Assembly (NCBI GenBank): GCA_034433795.1
Contig: DAOUAE010000034.1
Coordinates: 1 to 64,000 of the forward strand
Source: DAOUAE01 sp034433795
GTDB taxonomy: Bacteria > Chloroflexota > UBA6077 > FW602-bin22 > DAOUAE01
DNA: 64,000 nucleotides
Reading direction: 5' to 3'
Part shown: one piece after another, positions 47,951 to 56,882 of the stretch
Layout: every line of letters begins with the position of its first letter
Numbering within the stretch: the first letter of the stretch is position 1
The notes under the pieces: generated by a model
Databases searched by the model: none
What the model saw: only the letters and a program-made list of their open reading frames with translations
Told to the model about the DNA's origin: nothing
Program-made: the position numbers and the translations under genes

Positions 47951-49171
47951 TTAGTCGAAGGCGAAGACAGCCTTGACGACGCCGGATCGGCCCTTCTGGA
48001 CCACCGTCGCCAGGGCCCGCCGGTACTCGTCCAGACGAAACTTATGGGTGATGAGGTGGCCCAACCGCGCCCGGCCACTGCTCAACAGCTGCAGGGCCAG
48101 GGTGAAGGTGCGAACCGTCTCTCCCTCAATCTGCTCGACGCCATAGGCGCAGGCGCCCCAGAGAGTCAGTTCGCGCAGCCAGACCCAAGTCCAGTCGATG
48201 GCCGGCAGCTGCCCGGCCAGCCCCACCAGGACCACCCGGCCCCCCGTTCGGGCCAGGCGCAGCGCGTCGCTGAGGCTGCCGGCCGAGCCCACGCAGTCGT
48301 AGACCAGGTCGGCCCCATCGGTCAGCACCGCCGGCCCCAGAATGGGACGGAGCAGACGTGCGCCCAGCAGGTCGGCCAGCTGGCGGTCGTAGGCGCCCTG
48401 CCGCCGGACGACCGCGTCCGCCCCCAGCGCCCGGGCCAGGTCGGCCTGGAAGCCGTACTTGGCCAGGGCGATGACTCGGGCCCGGCTCCCTATGGCCCGA
48501 AGGGCGGCGATGAGACAGAGGCCGATGACCCCGGCCCCGATCACCAGCACGGTCTCGTGGTCGCGGGGGGGGAACCGCAGGACCGGATGCAGGGCGGCGG
48601 CGAACGGCTCGACCATCAGGGCCTCTTCATCACTCAGGTGATCCGGGACGCGGAAGACCTGGCTCTGGTGGGCCACGAAAAAGGGCGCCCAGCTGCCACC
48701 CGTGTCGCGGCAGGCGCCGATCATGATGCCGGGGGCGATGATCCCCTCGGTGAAGCGCTGGCAGCGGTTGGTCTCGCCCCGCTGGCAGGCGGGGCACGGG
48801 TCGGTGAAGCCCCGCGCCCGACATCCCAGGAGCGGCTCGACCACCACCCGGTCACCCGGCCGGAGGTCAGTGACCGCCGCTCCGATTGCGGCCACCGTCC
48901 CGGTGTTCTCGTGGCCCAGGGTAAAGGGGAACGAGGCGAAGACCGAGGTCGCCGGGCTGCTCTGAAGCAGGACGATGTGCAGGTCGCTCCCACAGATGCC
49001 TCCGTAGCGGGTGCGGATCCGCACCCACTCCGGCGAGGGCAGGGATGGTTCAGGCACCTCGCGCAGCTGCAGGCAGGCCAGCGGGCTCCAGTAGATGGCC
49101 GGCAGCAGCCAGCCCAGGGCGCGAGTCAGGCTATAGCGGGGGATACTCTGGACGAACTGCAGCGCTTTCAC
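47951..49171 (-). CDS. Zinc-dependent dehydrogenase (MDR family)
   Basis: 406-residue medium-chain dehydrogenase. Catalytic-zinc ligands C60 (GGICGSDLH) and H87-E88 (LGHENTG); structural-zinc cysteines at C117, C126, C129 and C137 with a longer first gap than usual. Rossmann loop VLVIGAGVIGLCLIAALRAIG. The N-terminus has an extra segment (residues about 8-37, SIPRYSLTRALGWLLPAIYW), as seen in a subset of threonine-dehydrogenase-like enzymes. GTG start. Heads the unit with the aldolase and barrel protein, so polyol or sugar oxidation is likely. Confidence 0.88.
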   Translation of the reverse strand: MKALQFVQSIPRYSLTRALGWLLPAIYWSPLACLQLREVPEPSLPSPEWVRIRTRYGGICGSDLHIVLLQSSPATSVFASFPFTLGHENTGTVAAIGAAVTDLRPGDRVVVEPLLGCRARGFTDPCPACQRGETNRCQRFTEGIIAPGIMIGACRDTGGSWAPFFVAHQSQVFRVPDHLSDEEALMVEPFAAALHPVLRFPPRDHETVLVIGAGVIGLCLIAALRAIGSRARVIALAKYGFQADLARALGADAVVRRQGAYDRQLADLLGARLLRPILGPAVLTDGADLVYDCVGSAGSLSDALRLARTGGRVVLVGLAGQLPAIDWTWVWLRELTLWGACAYGVEQIEGETVRTFTLALQLLSSGRARLGHLITHKFRLDEYRRALATVVQKGRSGVVKAVFAFD

Positions 49172-49234
49172 CAGCGGTCGCCCTCGGTGGCCGGTCGGCG
49201 GTGACCCATGCTATACAACACCGTTCAGCTTCCG

Positions 49235-49263
49235 ATGATACCACGCGGTCCAGCCCCCGCCAA
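49235..49263 (-). promoter_or_regulatory. Promoter of the dehydrogenase-aldolase-barrel unit
   Basis: On the minus strand TTGGCG (49263-49258), 17-bp spacer, TATCAT (49240-49235), with TGG before the -10 hexamer (extended). It lies in the 202-base gap after xylB, which holds no gene. Confidence 0.55.
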
Positions 49264-49373
49264 GACAAACTCGAGGACCGCCCCCGACGCCCGGGCGCTG
49301 CTCCGGGGCATGCCCCCGGCCGCGCGGGTGTGGCGCGGCTGGACGGATGCGACCGGCGCGCCGACCTTGGGCG

Positions 49374-50924
49374 TTACTCCGGGTGTCGGGGCAGGTGGAC
49401 CACCAGATCGGCTACGGCAGCGAACTGGGCCTTCAGCGCCGGGTAGAGGGCGCGGTAGACCTGGTAGCCCCGAGCGTAGACCGCCACATTCTCCGGGATG
49501 GGGTGAGTGGTCGAGGTGACGCGGATGGTGGCCGCACAGGCGCTCGGCACGTCGGGGTAGAGGCCCACGCCCACGCCGGCCAGCAGGGCCACGCCGAAGG
49601 CCGGCCCCTCCTGGGCGTTGATGGTGGTCAGCGGATAGCCGAAAACGTCGGCCTGGATCTGGCGCCAGAGGGCGCTGCGTCCGCCGCCGCCCGAGGCCCG
49701 GATCTCCTCGACCGGCACGCCCATCTCCCGCAGGATCTCCAGCGAATCGCGCAGGCTGTAGGCCACGCCCTCCAGGATCGCGCGTAGAACATCGCTCCGG
49801 CGGTGGCGGGCGGTGAGGCCGAAGAGCACCGCCCGGGCGGTGGCGTCGAGGTGTGGGGTGCGCTCGCCCATCAGGTAAGGCAGCCAGAAGAGGCCCTCGG
49901 CGCCCGGCGGCGACTGTTCCGCCTCCCGGGTCAGCAGTTCATAGGGGTCCAGGCCCAGCCAGCGGGCCAGGGCCGTCTCCTGGTCGCCGAAGTTGTCGCG
50001 GAACCAGCGTAAGGAAAGCCCGGCCCCCTGGGTCACGCCCATCACGTGCCAGGCGCCGGGCACAGCGTGGCAGAAGGTGTGGACCCGCCCCAGCGGGTCC
50101 AGGGTTACGCGCTCGGCGTAGGCGAAGACCACCCCCGAGGAGCCGATGGTTGAGGAGACCAGGCCCGGCCGGACGATGCCGTTGCCGACCCCACCGGCTG
50201 CCTGGTCGCCGGCGCCGCCGACGATGGGCGTTCCCGGCGCCAGACCGGTCGCCTCCGCGCCGGCCGCCGAGACGTGGGCTGTGACCTCGGGCGACTCGAA
50301 GACCGGCGGCAGCAGATCGGGGTCGATATCGAGGAGGCGAAGCATCTCCGCCGACCAGCAGCGGTGGGCCACGTCGAAAAGAAGCGTGCCCGAGGCGTCG
50401 GAGACCTCGGTGGCGAAGGTTCCGCTCAGACGGAAGCGGATGTAGTCCTTGGGCAAGAGGAATGTGCGGGCCCGACGGTAGATCTCCGGCTCGTGCTGAC
50501 GGATCCAGAGGAGTTTGGGAGCGCTGAAACCGGTGAGAGCCGGGTTGCAGGTGAGGTCGATCAGCCGGCGCTGGCCGACGCGCTCCGTGATCCAGTCGCA
50601 CTGGGCCTGGGTGCGCTGGTCGCACCAGAGAATGGCCGGCCGGAGCACCCGGTGGTCGGCGTCGAGCAGCACCACCCCGTGCATCTGTCCGGAGAGGCCT
50701 ATCCCCACGACCTGGGCCGGATCCACCCCCGCTCGGGCGATCGCGCCACGGACGGCTGTCTGGGTGGCGCGCCACCAGTCCTCCGGGTCCTGTTCGGCCC
50801 AGAGGGGGTAGGGGGTGGCCATCGGGTACTCGGCGGTGGCCGCCCCCAGGACCTGCCCTTCCGGGTGAACCACCACCGCGCGGGTGCCGCTGGTCCCGAT
50901 ATCGATGCCCAGGAGATAGCCCAT
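49374..50924 (-). CDS. xylB: Xylulokinase
   Basis: FGGY-family carbohydrate kinase of 516 residues, phosphorylating D-xylulose to xylulose 5-phosphate. N-terminal phosphate loop GIDIGTSGTRAVVV, then EQDPEDWW, GIGLSGQMHGVVLLD, RPAILWCDQRT and the ATP-domain signatures IVGGAGDQAAGGVGNGIV and EEIRASGGGGRSALWRQIQADV. GLSGQMHG and ILWCDQR are typical for xylulokinases. SD GGAGGGCGGCG. It is 16 bases downstream of the isomerase-like gene, giving the classic isomerase-kinase pair that feeds the pentose-phosphate pathway. Confidence 0.94.
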   Translation of the reverse strand: MGYLLGIDIGTSGTRAVVVHPEGQVLGAATAEYPMATPYPLWAEQDPEDWWRATQTAVRGAIARAGVDPAQVVGIGLSGQMHGVVLLDADHRVLRPAILWCDQRTQAQCDWITERVGQRRLIDLTCNPALTGFSAPKLLWIRQHEPEIYRRARTFLLPKDYIRFRLSGTFATEVSDASGTLLFDVAHRCWSAEMLRLLDIDPDLLPPVFESPEVTAHVSAAGAEATGLAPGTPIVGGAGDQAAGGVGNGIVRPGLVSSTIGSSGVVFAYAERVTLDPLGRVHTFCHAVPGAWHVMGVTQGAGLSLRWFRDNFGDQETALARWLGLDPYELLTREAEQSPPGAEGLFWLPYLMGERTPHLDATARAVLFGLTARHRRSDVLRAILEGVAYSLRDSLEILREMGVPVEEIRASGGGGRSALWRQIQADVFGYPLTTINAQEGPAFGVALLAGVGVGLYPDVPSACAATIRVTSTTHPIPENVAVYARGYQVYRALYPALKAQFAAVADLVVHLPRHPE

Positions 50925-50940
50925 CGCCGCCCTCCGGGTC

Positions 50941-51999
50941 TCAGCCGAGGCTGGCGTAGACCTCTTTGACGAACGCCTCGTTCAGCCCCAGCGCCTCGAA
51001 GACCACCTGGTAGGCCCGCACGGCGTCTTTCTGCCGCTTGGCCGCCGCCAGCGCCTCTTTATCGATCTTCTGGGCCAGGCTGTCGATGAACTCCCAGGCC
51101 AGAACGCTCTGGCGGACCGCCGCCACCTGGTCCTCGGTGTAGGGGAAGAGGTCGAAGCCCATACGCTCGCCGTTCCGGCCGTAGCCGACCCGCTGGAGTT
51201 CGACCGCCAGCTCCAGCGTCTCCATAAAGCGCAGCGCCCCGACCATATTGTCGTCGTCGAACGTGCCCCAGCCGGAGTTGGCGTGCTGGTGCCCCAGCAG
51301 GTTCTCGCGGGCGAGCAGCGCGGCGTACTCGGCCAGGTTCTCGCCGTTCATAATGAGGTGCTGCCAGTCCATGTTGATCTTCACGTTGCTGACATCGGTG
51401 CCGAGCGACTCGATCTTGCGAATAAGATAGATCGTCATACCGATGTCACGCATGAGAATCTTCATCGCCGGCTCGCTGTTTTTGTGCTCAAGCAACAGCG
51501 GCACGCCCTTGCTGTTACAGTACTCGACGACCTGTTGGAGGCCCTCGATGAACCAGGTCCAGGTGGCGTCGTAATCGATCTGGAACGGGTAGTTGTAGCC
51601 CTCGCCGCCGGGCCAGATCAGGAACTTGCACTGGAGGGCGGCGCAGAGGTCGATGGCCCGCCGGCACATCTCCTGGGTCTTCTGCCGTATCTTCGGGTCG
51701 GGGTGGACAAATGAACCCAGCCCGTACTCGGGGTAGCAGAAAAGCCCCAGCGGGATGGCGTAGATGTCGGCGTGGCCGAGGGCTTTCTTGATCTCTTCAA
51801 CGTTGTCTTCGTTGATCTCGCCGGGAAAGTGGAACTCGTAGCCGTCGACCAGTTTCCCCAGGCCGTTGACTGCCCGGGCGGTGCGCTCGACGATAGACTC
51901 CCGGGCCGCCTCGGGATGGTAGCCGCCAGGCATAAAGCGCGTGGGGGTGGGCCCGAACGCCCAGATACCGACCGAGTTCTTGAGACGCCGTACCGCCAT
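50941..51999 (-). CDS. Xylose isomerase-like TIM-barrel protein
   Basis: 352-residue sugar isomerase/epimerase of the xylose-isomerase-like barrel superfamily. Metal ligands are visible as Glu in LLLEHKNSEPAM, Asp/His in KINMDWQHLIMNGEN, His in LLGHQHANSGWG and the acidic run TFDDDNMVG. It is clearly diverged from XylA of Escherichia coli but its position directly before xylB argues for aldopentose isomerisation. ATG 51999 (MAVRRLKNSVGIWAFGP) follows GGGAGACAGGCC and a promoter 30 bases away; the longer frame to 52059 would start upstream of that promoter. Confidence 0.82.
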   Translation of the reverse strand: MAVRRLKNSVGIWAFGPTPTRFMPGGYHPEAARESIVERTARAVNGLGKLVDGYEFHFPGEINEDNVEEIKKALGHADIYAIPLGLFCYPEYGLGSFVHPDPKIRQKTQEMCRRAIDLCAALQCKFLIWPGGEGYNYPFQIDYDATWTWFIEGLQQVVEYCNSKGVPLLLEHKNSEPAMKILMRDIGMTIYLIRKIESLGTDVSNVKINMDWQHLIMNGENLAEYAALLARENLLGHQHANSGWGTFDDDNMVGALRFMETLELAVELQRVGYGRNGERMGFDLFPYTEDQVAAVRQSVLAWEFIDSLAQKIDKEALAAAKRQKDAVRAYQVVFEALGLNEAFVKEVYASLG

Positions 52000-52030
52000 G
52001 GCCTGTCTCCCTCTCGTGGCAGTCGCCCCC

Positions 52031-52059
52031 ATCATAGCCCGGGCGCCTCCGGCTGGCAA
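52031..52059 (-). promoter_or_regulatory. Promoter of the isomerase-xylB operon
   Basis: On the minus strand TTGCCA (52059-52054), 17-bp spacer, TATGAT (52036-52031): 5/6 in both hexamers. Leader about 25 bases. Confidence 0.7.
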
Positions 52060-52270
52060 TCCCTGCCGGGCGGTCGCCTGTGGCTTTCGGGCCCTGGGGC
52101 GGGCTTTTCCCAGAAGGACACACAGAAGATGTCCCGGCGCGGTCGCTCACCCCGCGAGAGGCGCGGCGAGGCCGGGAAGACAGGATGATCACGGACGCCG
52201 GGCAGGCACCAGCGCCGTCATCCTCTTGCGTGTCGGTCCGCAGACCGGATCGTGGGAATGCGGAGGCAGG

Positions 52271-52591
52271 TTAGCGGCGGGCCCGCAGCCGATTGTAGCA
52301 GGCGCTGCAGTAGACCGGCCGGTCGTTGCGCGGGACGAACGGCACCTCGGTCCGGGCGCCGCACTCCGCGCAGATCACCGTGTGCCGCTCGCGCGAGCGG
52401 CTGGCCGGGCCGCTGTTCCCATAGCCGGCGGCCTCACCGCTCTGGGCGGCGCGGCGGGCCGCCCGGCAGGCCGGGCAGCGCCGGGGCTCGTTCAGCAGAC
52501 CACGGCTGGCGTAGAACTGCTGCTCCCCCGCCGAGAAAACGAACTCCACACCGCACTCACGGCACTTGAGGGTCTTATCCACGAACGCCAC
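52271..52591 (-). CDS. Small double zinc-ribbon protein
   Basis: 106 residues with two CxxC...CxxC units: CRECGVEFVFSAGEQQFYASRG...CPAC (residues about 10-43) and CAECGARTEVPFVP...CSAC (about 74-98), joined by a basic, Ser/Gly linker. The first is the ribbon often called zf-trcl; the second type occurs in many small Chloroflexi and archaeal proteins. GTG start with AGGAGGT upstream. Function unknown; the abundance of such genes suggests RNA or ribosome association, but nothing here proves it. Monocistronic with a leader of about 148 bases. Confidence 0.85.
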   Translation of the reverse strand: MAFVDKTLKCRECGVEFVFSAGEQQFYASRGLLNEPRRCPACRAARRAAQSGEAAGYGNSGPASRSRERHTVICAECGARTEVPFVPRNDRPVYCSACYNRLRARR

Positions 52592-52745
52592 CTGAGACCT
52601 CCTGCGGGACTGGTTGGCCGGCCGGTCATACCACGCTGCGGTAGGGACACCTCAAGGCCGTTGCGGCGGTGCGCGCCGGGACACGCGTCTGGCCGGGCTG
52701 CCCTAGCCGTCACGCTCTGGACCAAGCACAGGACCACCGCTGGCC

Positions 52746-52774
52746 AGTATAGCGCAGCCGCGGCCCGGTTGCAA
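52746..52774 (-). promoter_or_regulatory. Promoter of the zinc-ribbon gene
   Basis: On the minus strand TTGCAA (52774-52769), 17-bp spacer, TATACT (52751-52746). The gap 52592-52958 contains this promoter and the BON operator and no gene. Confidence 0.6.
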
Positions 52775-52873
52775 GCGGGTGTGGGCGCCGCCTCTCCAAG
52801 GGGGGTGCGCGGGCTGAGATGGTGATCGGCCGGGCGGTCTCCCGGGTCAGGCGGATGCGGGACCAAGAGAGAT

Positions 52874-52900
52874 TTAACCGGCCGCTAAGCCGGCTCCAAG
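52874..52900 (+). promoter_or_regulatory. Phased direct-repeat operator upstream of the BON gene
   Basis: TTAAC at 52874, CTAAG at 52885 and CCAAG at 52896 are spaced exactly 11 bases apart. The 14-mer CCGGCCGCTAAGCC (52878-52891) is identical to one in the doxX operator. A weak -10 (TATTGT, 52931-52936) without good -35 downstream is what an activator-dependent promoter would show. Confidence 0.55.
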
Positions 52901-52958
52901 GGTCGTCCGTGTACCTTTTTCGACGGGGAATATTGTCGAGCGAAAGGAGGTGTCGGCG

Positions 52959-53441
52959 ATGGCTCAGGCGGAGGTGACACGCGATCAGCAGATTCAGCAG
53001 GCGGTGCGCCAGGCGCTGGCCGAGAACCCGCTGACCAGGGCGCTGCGGCTGGCGGTCTCGGTCCTGGGAGGGATCGTACGCCTGGAGGGGATCGTGCCGA
53101 CCGAACAGGACCGGCTGCAGGCCGAGCAGGTGGCTCGGACGGTCGAGGGCGTGGTTGATGTCCACAACCATCTCAATAGCGACGAGGCCATTGTCTGCTG
53201 GGTCCAGTCGGCGCTGGCCAGCGATCCGCGGACGGCCGGGGCGGCCATCGAGGTCGGCTCGATTGTCGGCACGGTGACGCTGCGCGGCGTTGTCCACGAC
53301 CCGGCGGTCCGGGAGGCGGCGGCCGAGATCGCCCGCCGGCATCCGCAGGTCCGGCTGGTGATCAACGAAATCGAGGTGCGCCCGGAGGAGAAGACCGAGG
53401 CGATCCCGGTCCCGCCCGTGGTGGTGCTCCGGCAGCAGTGA
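52959..53441 (+). CDS. Protein with two BON domains
   Basis: 160-residue protein with tandem BON domains (about residues 8-72 and 75-145): RLAVSVLGGIVRLEGIVPTEQDRLQAEQVARTVEGVVDVHNHL, then a second unit with IEVGSIVGTVTLRGVVHDPAVREAAAEIARRHPQVRLVINEI. BON domains bind membranes or phospholipid and are common in osmotic-stress proteins such as OsmY; here there is no signal peptide, so it is cytoplasmic or unconventional. AAAGGAGGTG before the ATG predicts strong translation. Ends with a strong terminator, followed by the sensor kinase. Confidence 0.88.
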   Translation: MAQAEVTRDQQIQQAVRQALAENPLTRALRLAVSVLGGIVRLEGIVPTEQDRLQAEQVARTVEGVVDVHNHLNSDEAIVCWVQSALASDPRTAGAAIEVGSIVGTVTLRGVVHDPAVREAAAEIARRHPQVRLVINEIEVRPEEKTEAIPVPPVVVLRQQ

Positions 53442-53460
53442 GGCGGCACCGAGACGCCCG

Positions 53461-53495
53461 GAGCGCGGGGCCACGGCCCCGCGCTCTTTATTTTT
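53461..53495 (+). terminator. Intrinsic terminator after the BON gene
   Basis: 12-bp stem GAGCGCGGGGCC / GGCCCCGCGCTC with AC at the apex, followed by TTTATTTTT. Confidence 0.88.
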
Positions 53496-53597
53496 GCCGT
53501 TTTCTGTCGATAGTTACAGTAGACGAGATCCACGAGAAGGCGGAGTGCGTATTCTCCGCAGAGGACCGCGCGCGGTGGAACGGTTTGCGGGTGGTCG

Positions 53598-55157
53598 ATG
53601 AAGGAAGGTCGAGCGCCTGATAATCGTCTGACCGTCGAGCTGACCCCGCACCGCCAGTTCGTCGCCCTGCTGGCGCTGGTGCTTATCGTGGGCGGACTGG
53701 CCCTGGCGCTGCTCACGGTGTTCTGGGTTCAGGCCTACCATTACCGCGAGACCTACGAGAGCACGCGGCGGGCGGTCGAAATTCACTTTCAGTCGCTGTT
53801 CGACCACCGGGTATTCCATCAGCTGCTGACTCCGGATCAGTACGCTACTTTCGACCGGATTGTCCGCCTGCATTTTGATGTCTACGATATCGTGGAGGCT
53901 GAGTTCTATCGCCCGGATGGCCTGATCATGTACAGCTACGCCCCGTCGCGGGTCGGCCAGTCCTTCAGCGAACCCGCACTGCTGGCGCGGGTTGTCGCCG
54001 GTGAGCCCGTGGAGCGGCAGCGCTGGCTGCCGGCCGCCGCTCTTGTGACGCCGGTCGCTCCCCGGGCCAAGGGGTACGCGGGCGCCTACGGGGAACCGGC
54101 CGGCAGGGCGGCCGAACACGCCGTCCATGCGGCCGGAGGTTCGTCTGGCGCGGCGGGTGCCGGGGCTGTCGAGGTCCTGGAGCTGTTCGTGCCGGTCCGC
54201 GAAGGGGAGACAGTGGTGGGAGTGGCGCGGGTGGCCCGCGACCTCCGGCCGTTGCACGCGGGCCTCCGCCAGGTGCAACTGGTCATCGCCGGGGCGGTCT
54301 TCGGCCTGGCGCTGGCGCTCTTTCTGACCCTGCGCCGGAGTTATCTCCGGGCCACCGCCCGCCTGCTGGCCCAGGAGGAGGCCCGCCAGCGGGCCGAGGC
54401 CCAGGCGGCGGCGATGGCCGAGCTGGCCCGCCTCAAGGACGAGTTCCTGGGCATGGTCACCCACGATCTGCGCAACCCGCTGACCCTCATCCGGGGCTAC
54501 CTTGAACTTCTGGAGTACGCCGACCCGCCGCCGGACCAGCGGGCGGTCTTTCTGCGACAGGCGGCCGAGGCCGCTGAACGACTGGACCGCCTGGTCAGCG
54601 ACCTCCTCGATGTGACCAGCCTCTCCGCCGGGCGCTTCCGGATTCAGCCTGAGTCCATCGACCTCTACCGTCTGGTGGAAGAGACGGTGGCCGAGTTGCG
54701 CATCCGGCCGCCGCACACCGTGGTGGTGCGCAGCGAGGGGCCGGCGGAGCGCCCCCCGGTCGTGGCTGATCCGGGCCGGATCCGACAGGTGCTGGTGAAC
54801 CTCTTGACCAACGCCGTGAACTACTCACCCCAGGGCGGGACGATCACGGTCACCGTCACCTACGGACCGGAGAGCGTGACGGTGAGCGTGGCTGACCAGG
54901 GCGTGGGCATCCCTCCGGATAAACTCGACCAGGTCTTCGAACGGTTCACCCGATTGGAGCACGGGGGCGTCCGGGTCAAGGGCAGCGGCCTGGGGCTGGC
55001 CATCGCCCGGCAGATCGTCGAGCTGCACGGTGGACGGATCTGGGCCGAATCGGCCGGTGAGGGGAAGGGCGCCTGCTTCACCTTCAGCCTGCCGCTGCGG
55101 CCAGCCGTCGGCCCAACGCCCGGCCAGTCGCTGGTCGAAGCGGCCCGGCCAGGCTGA
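53598..55157 (+). CDS. Sensor histidine kinase
   Basis: 519-residue membrane histidine kinase. Helix 1 (residues about 22-44), an extracytoplasmic sensor of roughly 190 residues, helix 2 (about 225-247), a short coiled coil, HisKA with H289 (MVTHDLRNPLTLI), and HATPase_c with N-box LVNLLTNAVNYSP, G1 DQGVGIPPD, F-box VFERFTR and G2 GSGLGLAIARQIVELHGG. The sensor has the single-domain look of PAS-like dCache relatives (VEAEFYRPDGLIMYSYAPSRVGQS) but carries a Gly/Ala-rich insertion around residues 155-193. No response regulator is adjacent. It follows the BON gene terminator, so it is separately transcribed. Confidence 0.93.
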   Translation: MKEGRAPDNRLTVELTPHRQFVALLALVLIVGGLALALLTVFWVQAYHYRETYESTRRAVEIHFQSLFDHRVFHQLLTPDQYATFDRIVRLHFDVYDIVEAEFYRPDGLIMYSYAPSRVGQSFSEPALLARVVAGEPVERQRWLPAAALVTPVAPRAKGYAGAYGEPAGRAAEHAVHAAGGSSGAAGAGAVEVLELFVPVREGETVVGVARVARDLRPLHAGLRQVQLVIAGAVFGLALALFLTLRRSYLRATARLLAQEEARQRAEAQAAAMAELARLKDEFLGMVTHDLRNPLTLIRGYLELLEYADPPPDQRAVFLRQAAEAAERLDRLVSDLLDVTSLSAGRFRIQPESIDLYRLVEETVAELRIRPPHTVVVRSEGPAERPPVVADPGRIRQVLVNLLTNAVNYSPQGGTITVTVTYGPESVTVSVADQGVGIPPDKLDQVFERFTRLEHGGVRVKGSGLGLAIARQIVELHGGRIWAESAGEGKGACFTFSLPLRPAVGPTPGQSLVEAARPG

Positions 55158-55257
55158 GCCCGCGTCAGCCCGGCGGCCTTCTCGACCGCTCGTCGCGGGG
55201 TGAGGGGGCGTCCCGGCCTTCACGGGCCGGCGCGCTCCGCCCGGCCGCCGGCGCCCC

Positions 55258-55286
55258 TTGCAGATCGGCCGCCGATCCCCCATAAT
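55258..55286 (+). promoter_or_regulatory. Candidate promoter of zwf-opcA-gnd
   Basis: TTGCAG, 17-bp spacer, CATAAT, 26 bases before the zwf ATG. Confidence 0.45.
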
Positions 55287-55312
55287 CGCTCCAGCACACG
55301 CCGGCGAGCCGG

Positions 55313-56854
55313 ATGATGGAGACGGTGACGACCGCCAACCCCCTGCGGGCCGGCCTGCAGGCCGAGCGAACGCCGGCCCCCAATGTTCTGGTGATCTTCG
55401 GGGCCTCGGGCGATCTCACACGCCGGAAGCTCATCCCGGCCCTCTACAATCTGGCCCGGGAGCGGCTCCTGCCGGCGGGCTTCGCGGTCGTGGGCTACGC
55501 CCGCCGGCCGTACACCACCGAGGAGTTCCGCCAGCTCATGCGCGCGGCGGTCGACCGCTTCTCCCGCAGCCGTCCGGTCCAGGAGGCGGTCTGGGAGAGC
55601 TTCGCCGACCGCCTCTACTACCTCTCCGGTCAGTACGACCGGCCGGAGGACCTGCAGACTCTCGCCGAGTTTCTGGGTCTCCTCGACCGCCGGCACGGCA
55701 CCGCCGGCAACCGCCTCTACTACCTGGCGACCCCGCCCGATGCCTACCCGGTGGTCATCCACCAGATCGGCCAGGCCGGGCTGGGCGGCGATCGCTCGAA
55801 CGATGCCTGGACCCGCATCATCGTCGAGAAACCGTTCGGACGCGATCTGGAGACCGCCCGGGCCCTCAACCGCATCCTGGCCGGGGTCTTCGACGAGCGC
55901 CAGATCTACCGCATCGACCACTATCTGGGCAAAGAGACGGTTCAGAATATCCTGGTCTTCCGCTTTGCCAACGGCATCTTCGAGCCGCTCTGGAACCGTC
56001 AGTATGTGGACCACGTCCAGATTACGGTCAGCGAGAGCATCGGCATCGAGGGTCGCGGGGCCTACTACGACCAGGCCGGGGCGCTGCGCGATATGGTCCA
56101 GAACCACATGCTGCAGCTCCTGGCCCTGGTGGCGATGGAGCCGCCGGTGGCCTTCGATGCCGACGCTGTCCGCGACGAGAAGGTGAAGGTCCTGCGGGCT
56201 ATCCGCCCGATCGGCCCCGACGAGGTCGACCAGTATACGGTCCGCGGCCAGTACGGACCGGGGACAGTCGGGGGGCTGGACGTGCCCGGCTACCTGGAGG
56301 AGCCAGGGGTGGACCCGCACTCGACCACCGAGACCTACGTCGCCCTGAAACTCTACATCGACAACTGGCGCTGGGCCGGCACGCCCTTTTACCTGCGCAC
56401 CGGCAAACGGCTGCCCAAACGGGTGACCGAGATCGCCATTCAGTTCCGACGACCGCCGCACGTCCTCTTCGCCCAGGCGGCGGCCGACCTGGAGCCGAAC
56501 GTCCTGGTGCTGCGTATCCAGCCCGGCGAGGGCATCTCGCTCAAGTTCGGCGCCAAGGTGCCGGGCCCGGCGGCGCGCATCCGCTCGGTCAACATGGACT
56601 TCCTCTACGACGCCTCGTTTGGCAGCGAGGCCCCGGAGGCCTATGAGCGCCTGTTGCTGGACTGCATGCTCGGCGACTCGACCCTCTTCACCCGCCGTGA
56701 CGAGGTCGAGACGGCCTGGGCGCTCATGACCCCGATCCTAGAGGGCTGGGCCCGGCGGCCCGGCCCCCTGCCTGTATACCCGGCCGGCACCTGGGGACCG
56801 GCTGCGGCCGAGGAGTTCATCGCCCGCGAGGGACGGCGATGGCGCCGTCCCTGA
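55313..56854 (+). CDS. zwf: Glucose-6-phosphate 1-dehydrogenase
   Basis: First enzyme of the oxidative pentose-phosphate pathway, oxidising glucose 6-phosphate to 6-phosphogluconolactone with NADP. 513 residues. Coenzyme loop IFGASGDLTRRKL (G30-L35 region), and substrate/catalytic motif RIDHYLGKE with R200, D202 and H203. Further family blocks are VEKPFGRDLETAR, GRGAYYDQAGALRDMVQNHMLQLLALV and TPFYLRTGKRLPKR. The start is the first of two adjacent ATG codons. It leads zwf-opcA-gnd, whose products would supply NADPH and ribulose 5-phosphate. Confidence 0.97.
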   Translation: MMETVTTANPLRAGLQAERTPAPNVLVIFGASGDLTRRKLIPALYNLARERLLPAGFAVVGYARRPYTTEEFRQLMRAAVDRFSRSRPVQEAVWESFADRLYYLSGQYDRPEDLQTLAEFLGLLDRRHGTAGNRLYYLATPPDAYPVVIHQIGQAGLGGDRSNDAWTRIIVEKPFGRDLETARALNRILAGVFDERQIYRIDHYLGKETVQNILVFRFANGIFEPLWNRQYVDHVQITVSESIGIEGRGAYYDQAGALRDMVQNHMLQLLALVAMEPPVAFDADAVRDEKVKVLRAIRPIGPDEVDQYTVRGQYGPGTVGGLDVPGYLEEPGVDPHSTTETYVALKLYIDNWRWAGTPFYLRTGKRLPKRVTEIAIQFRRPPHVLFAQAAADLEPNVLVLRIQPGEGISLKFGAKVPGPAARIRSVNMDFLYDASFGSEAPEAYERLLLDCMLGDSTLFTRRDEVETAWALMTPILEGWARRPGPLPVYPAGTWGPAAAEEFIAREGRRWRRP

Positions 56855-56882
56855 GGGCCATCTCCCACCGGAGGGACGGACG

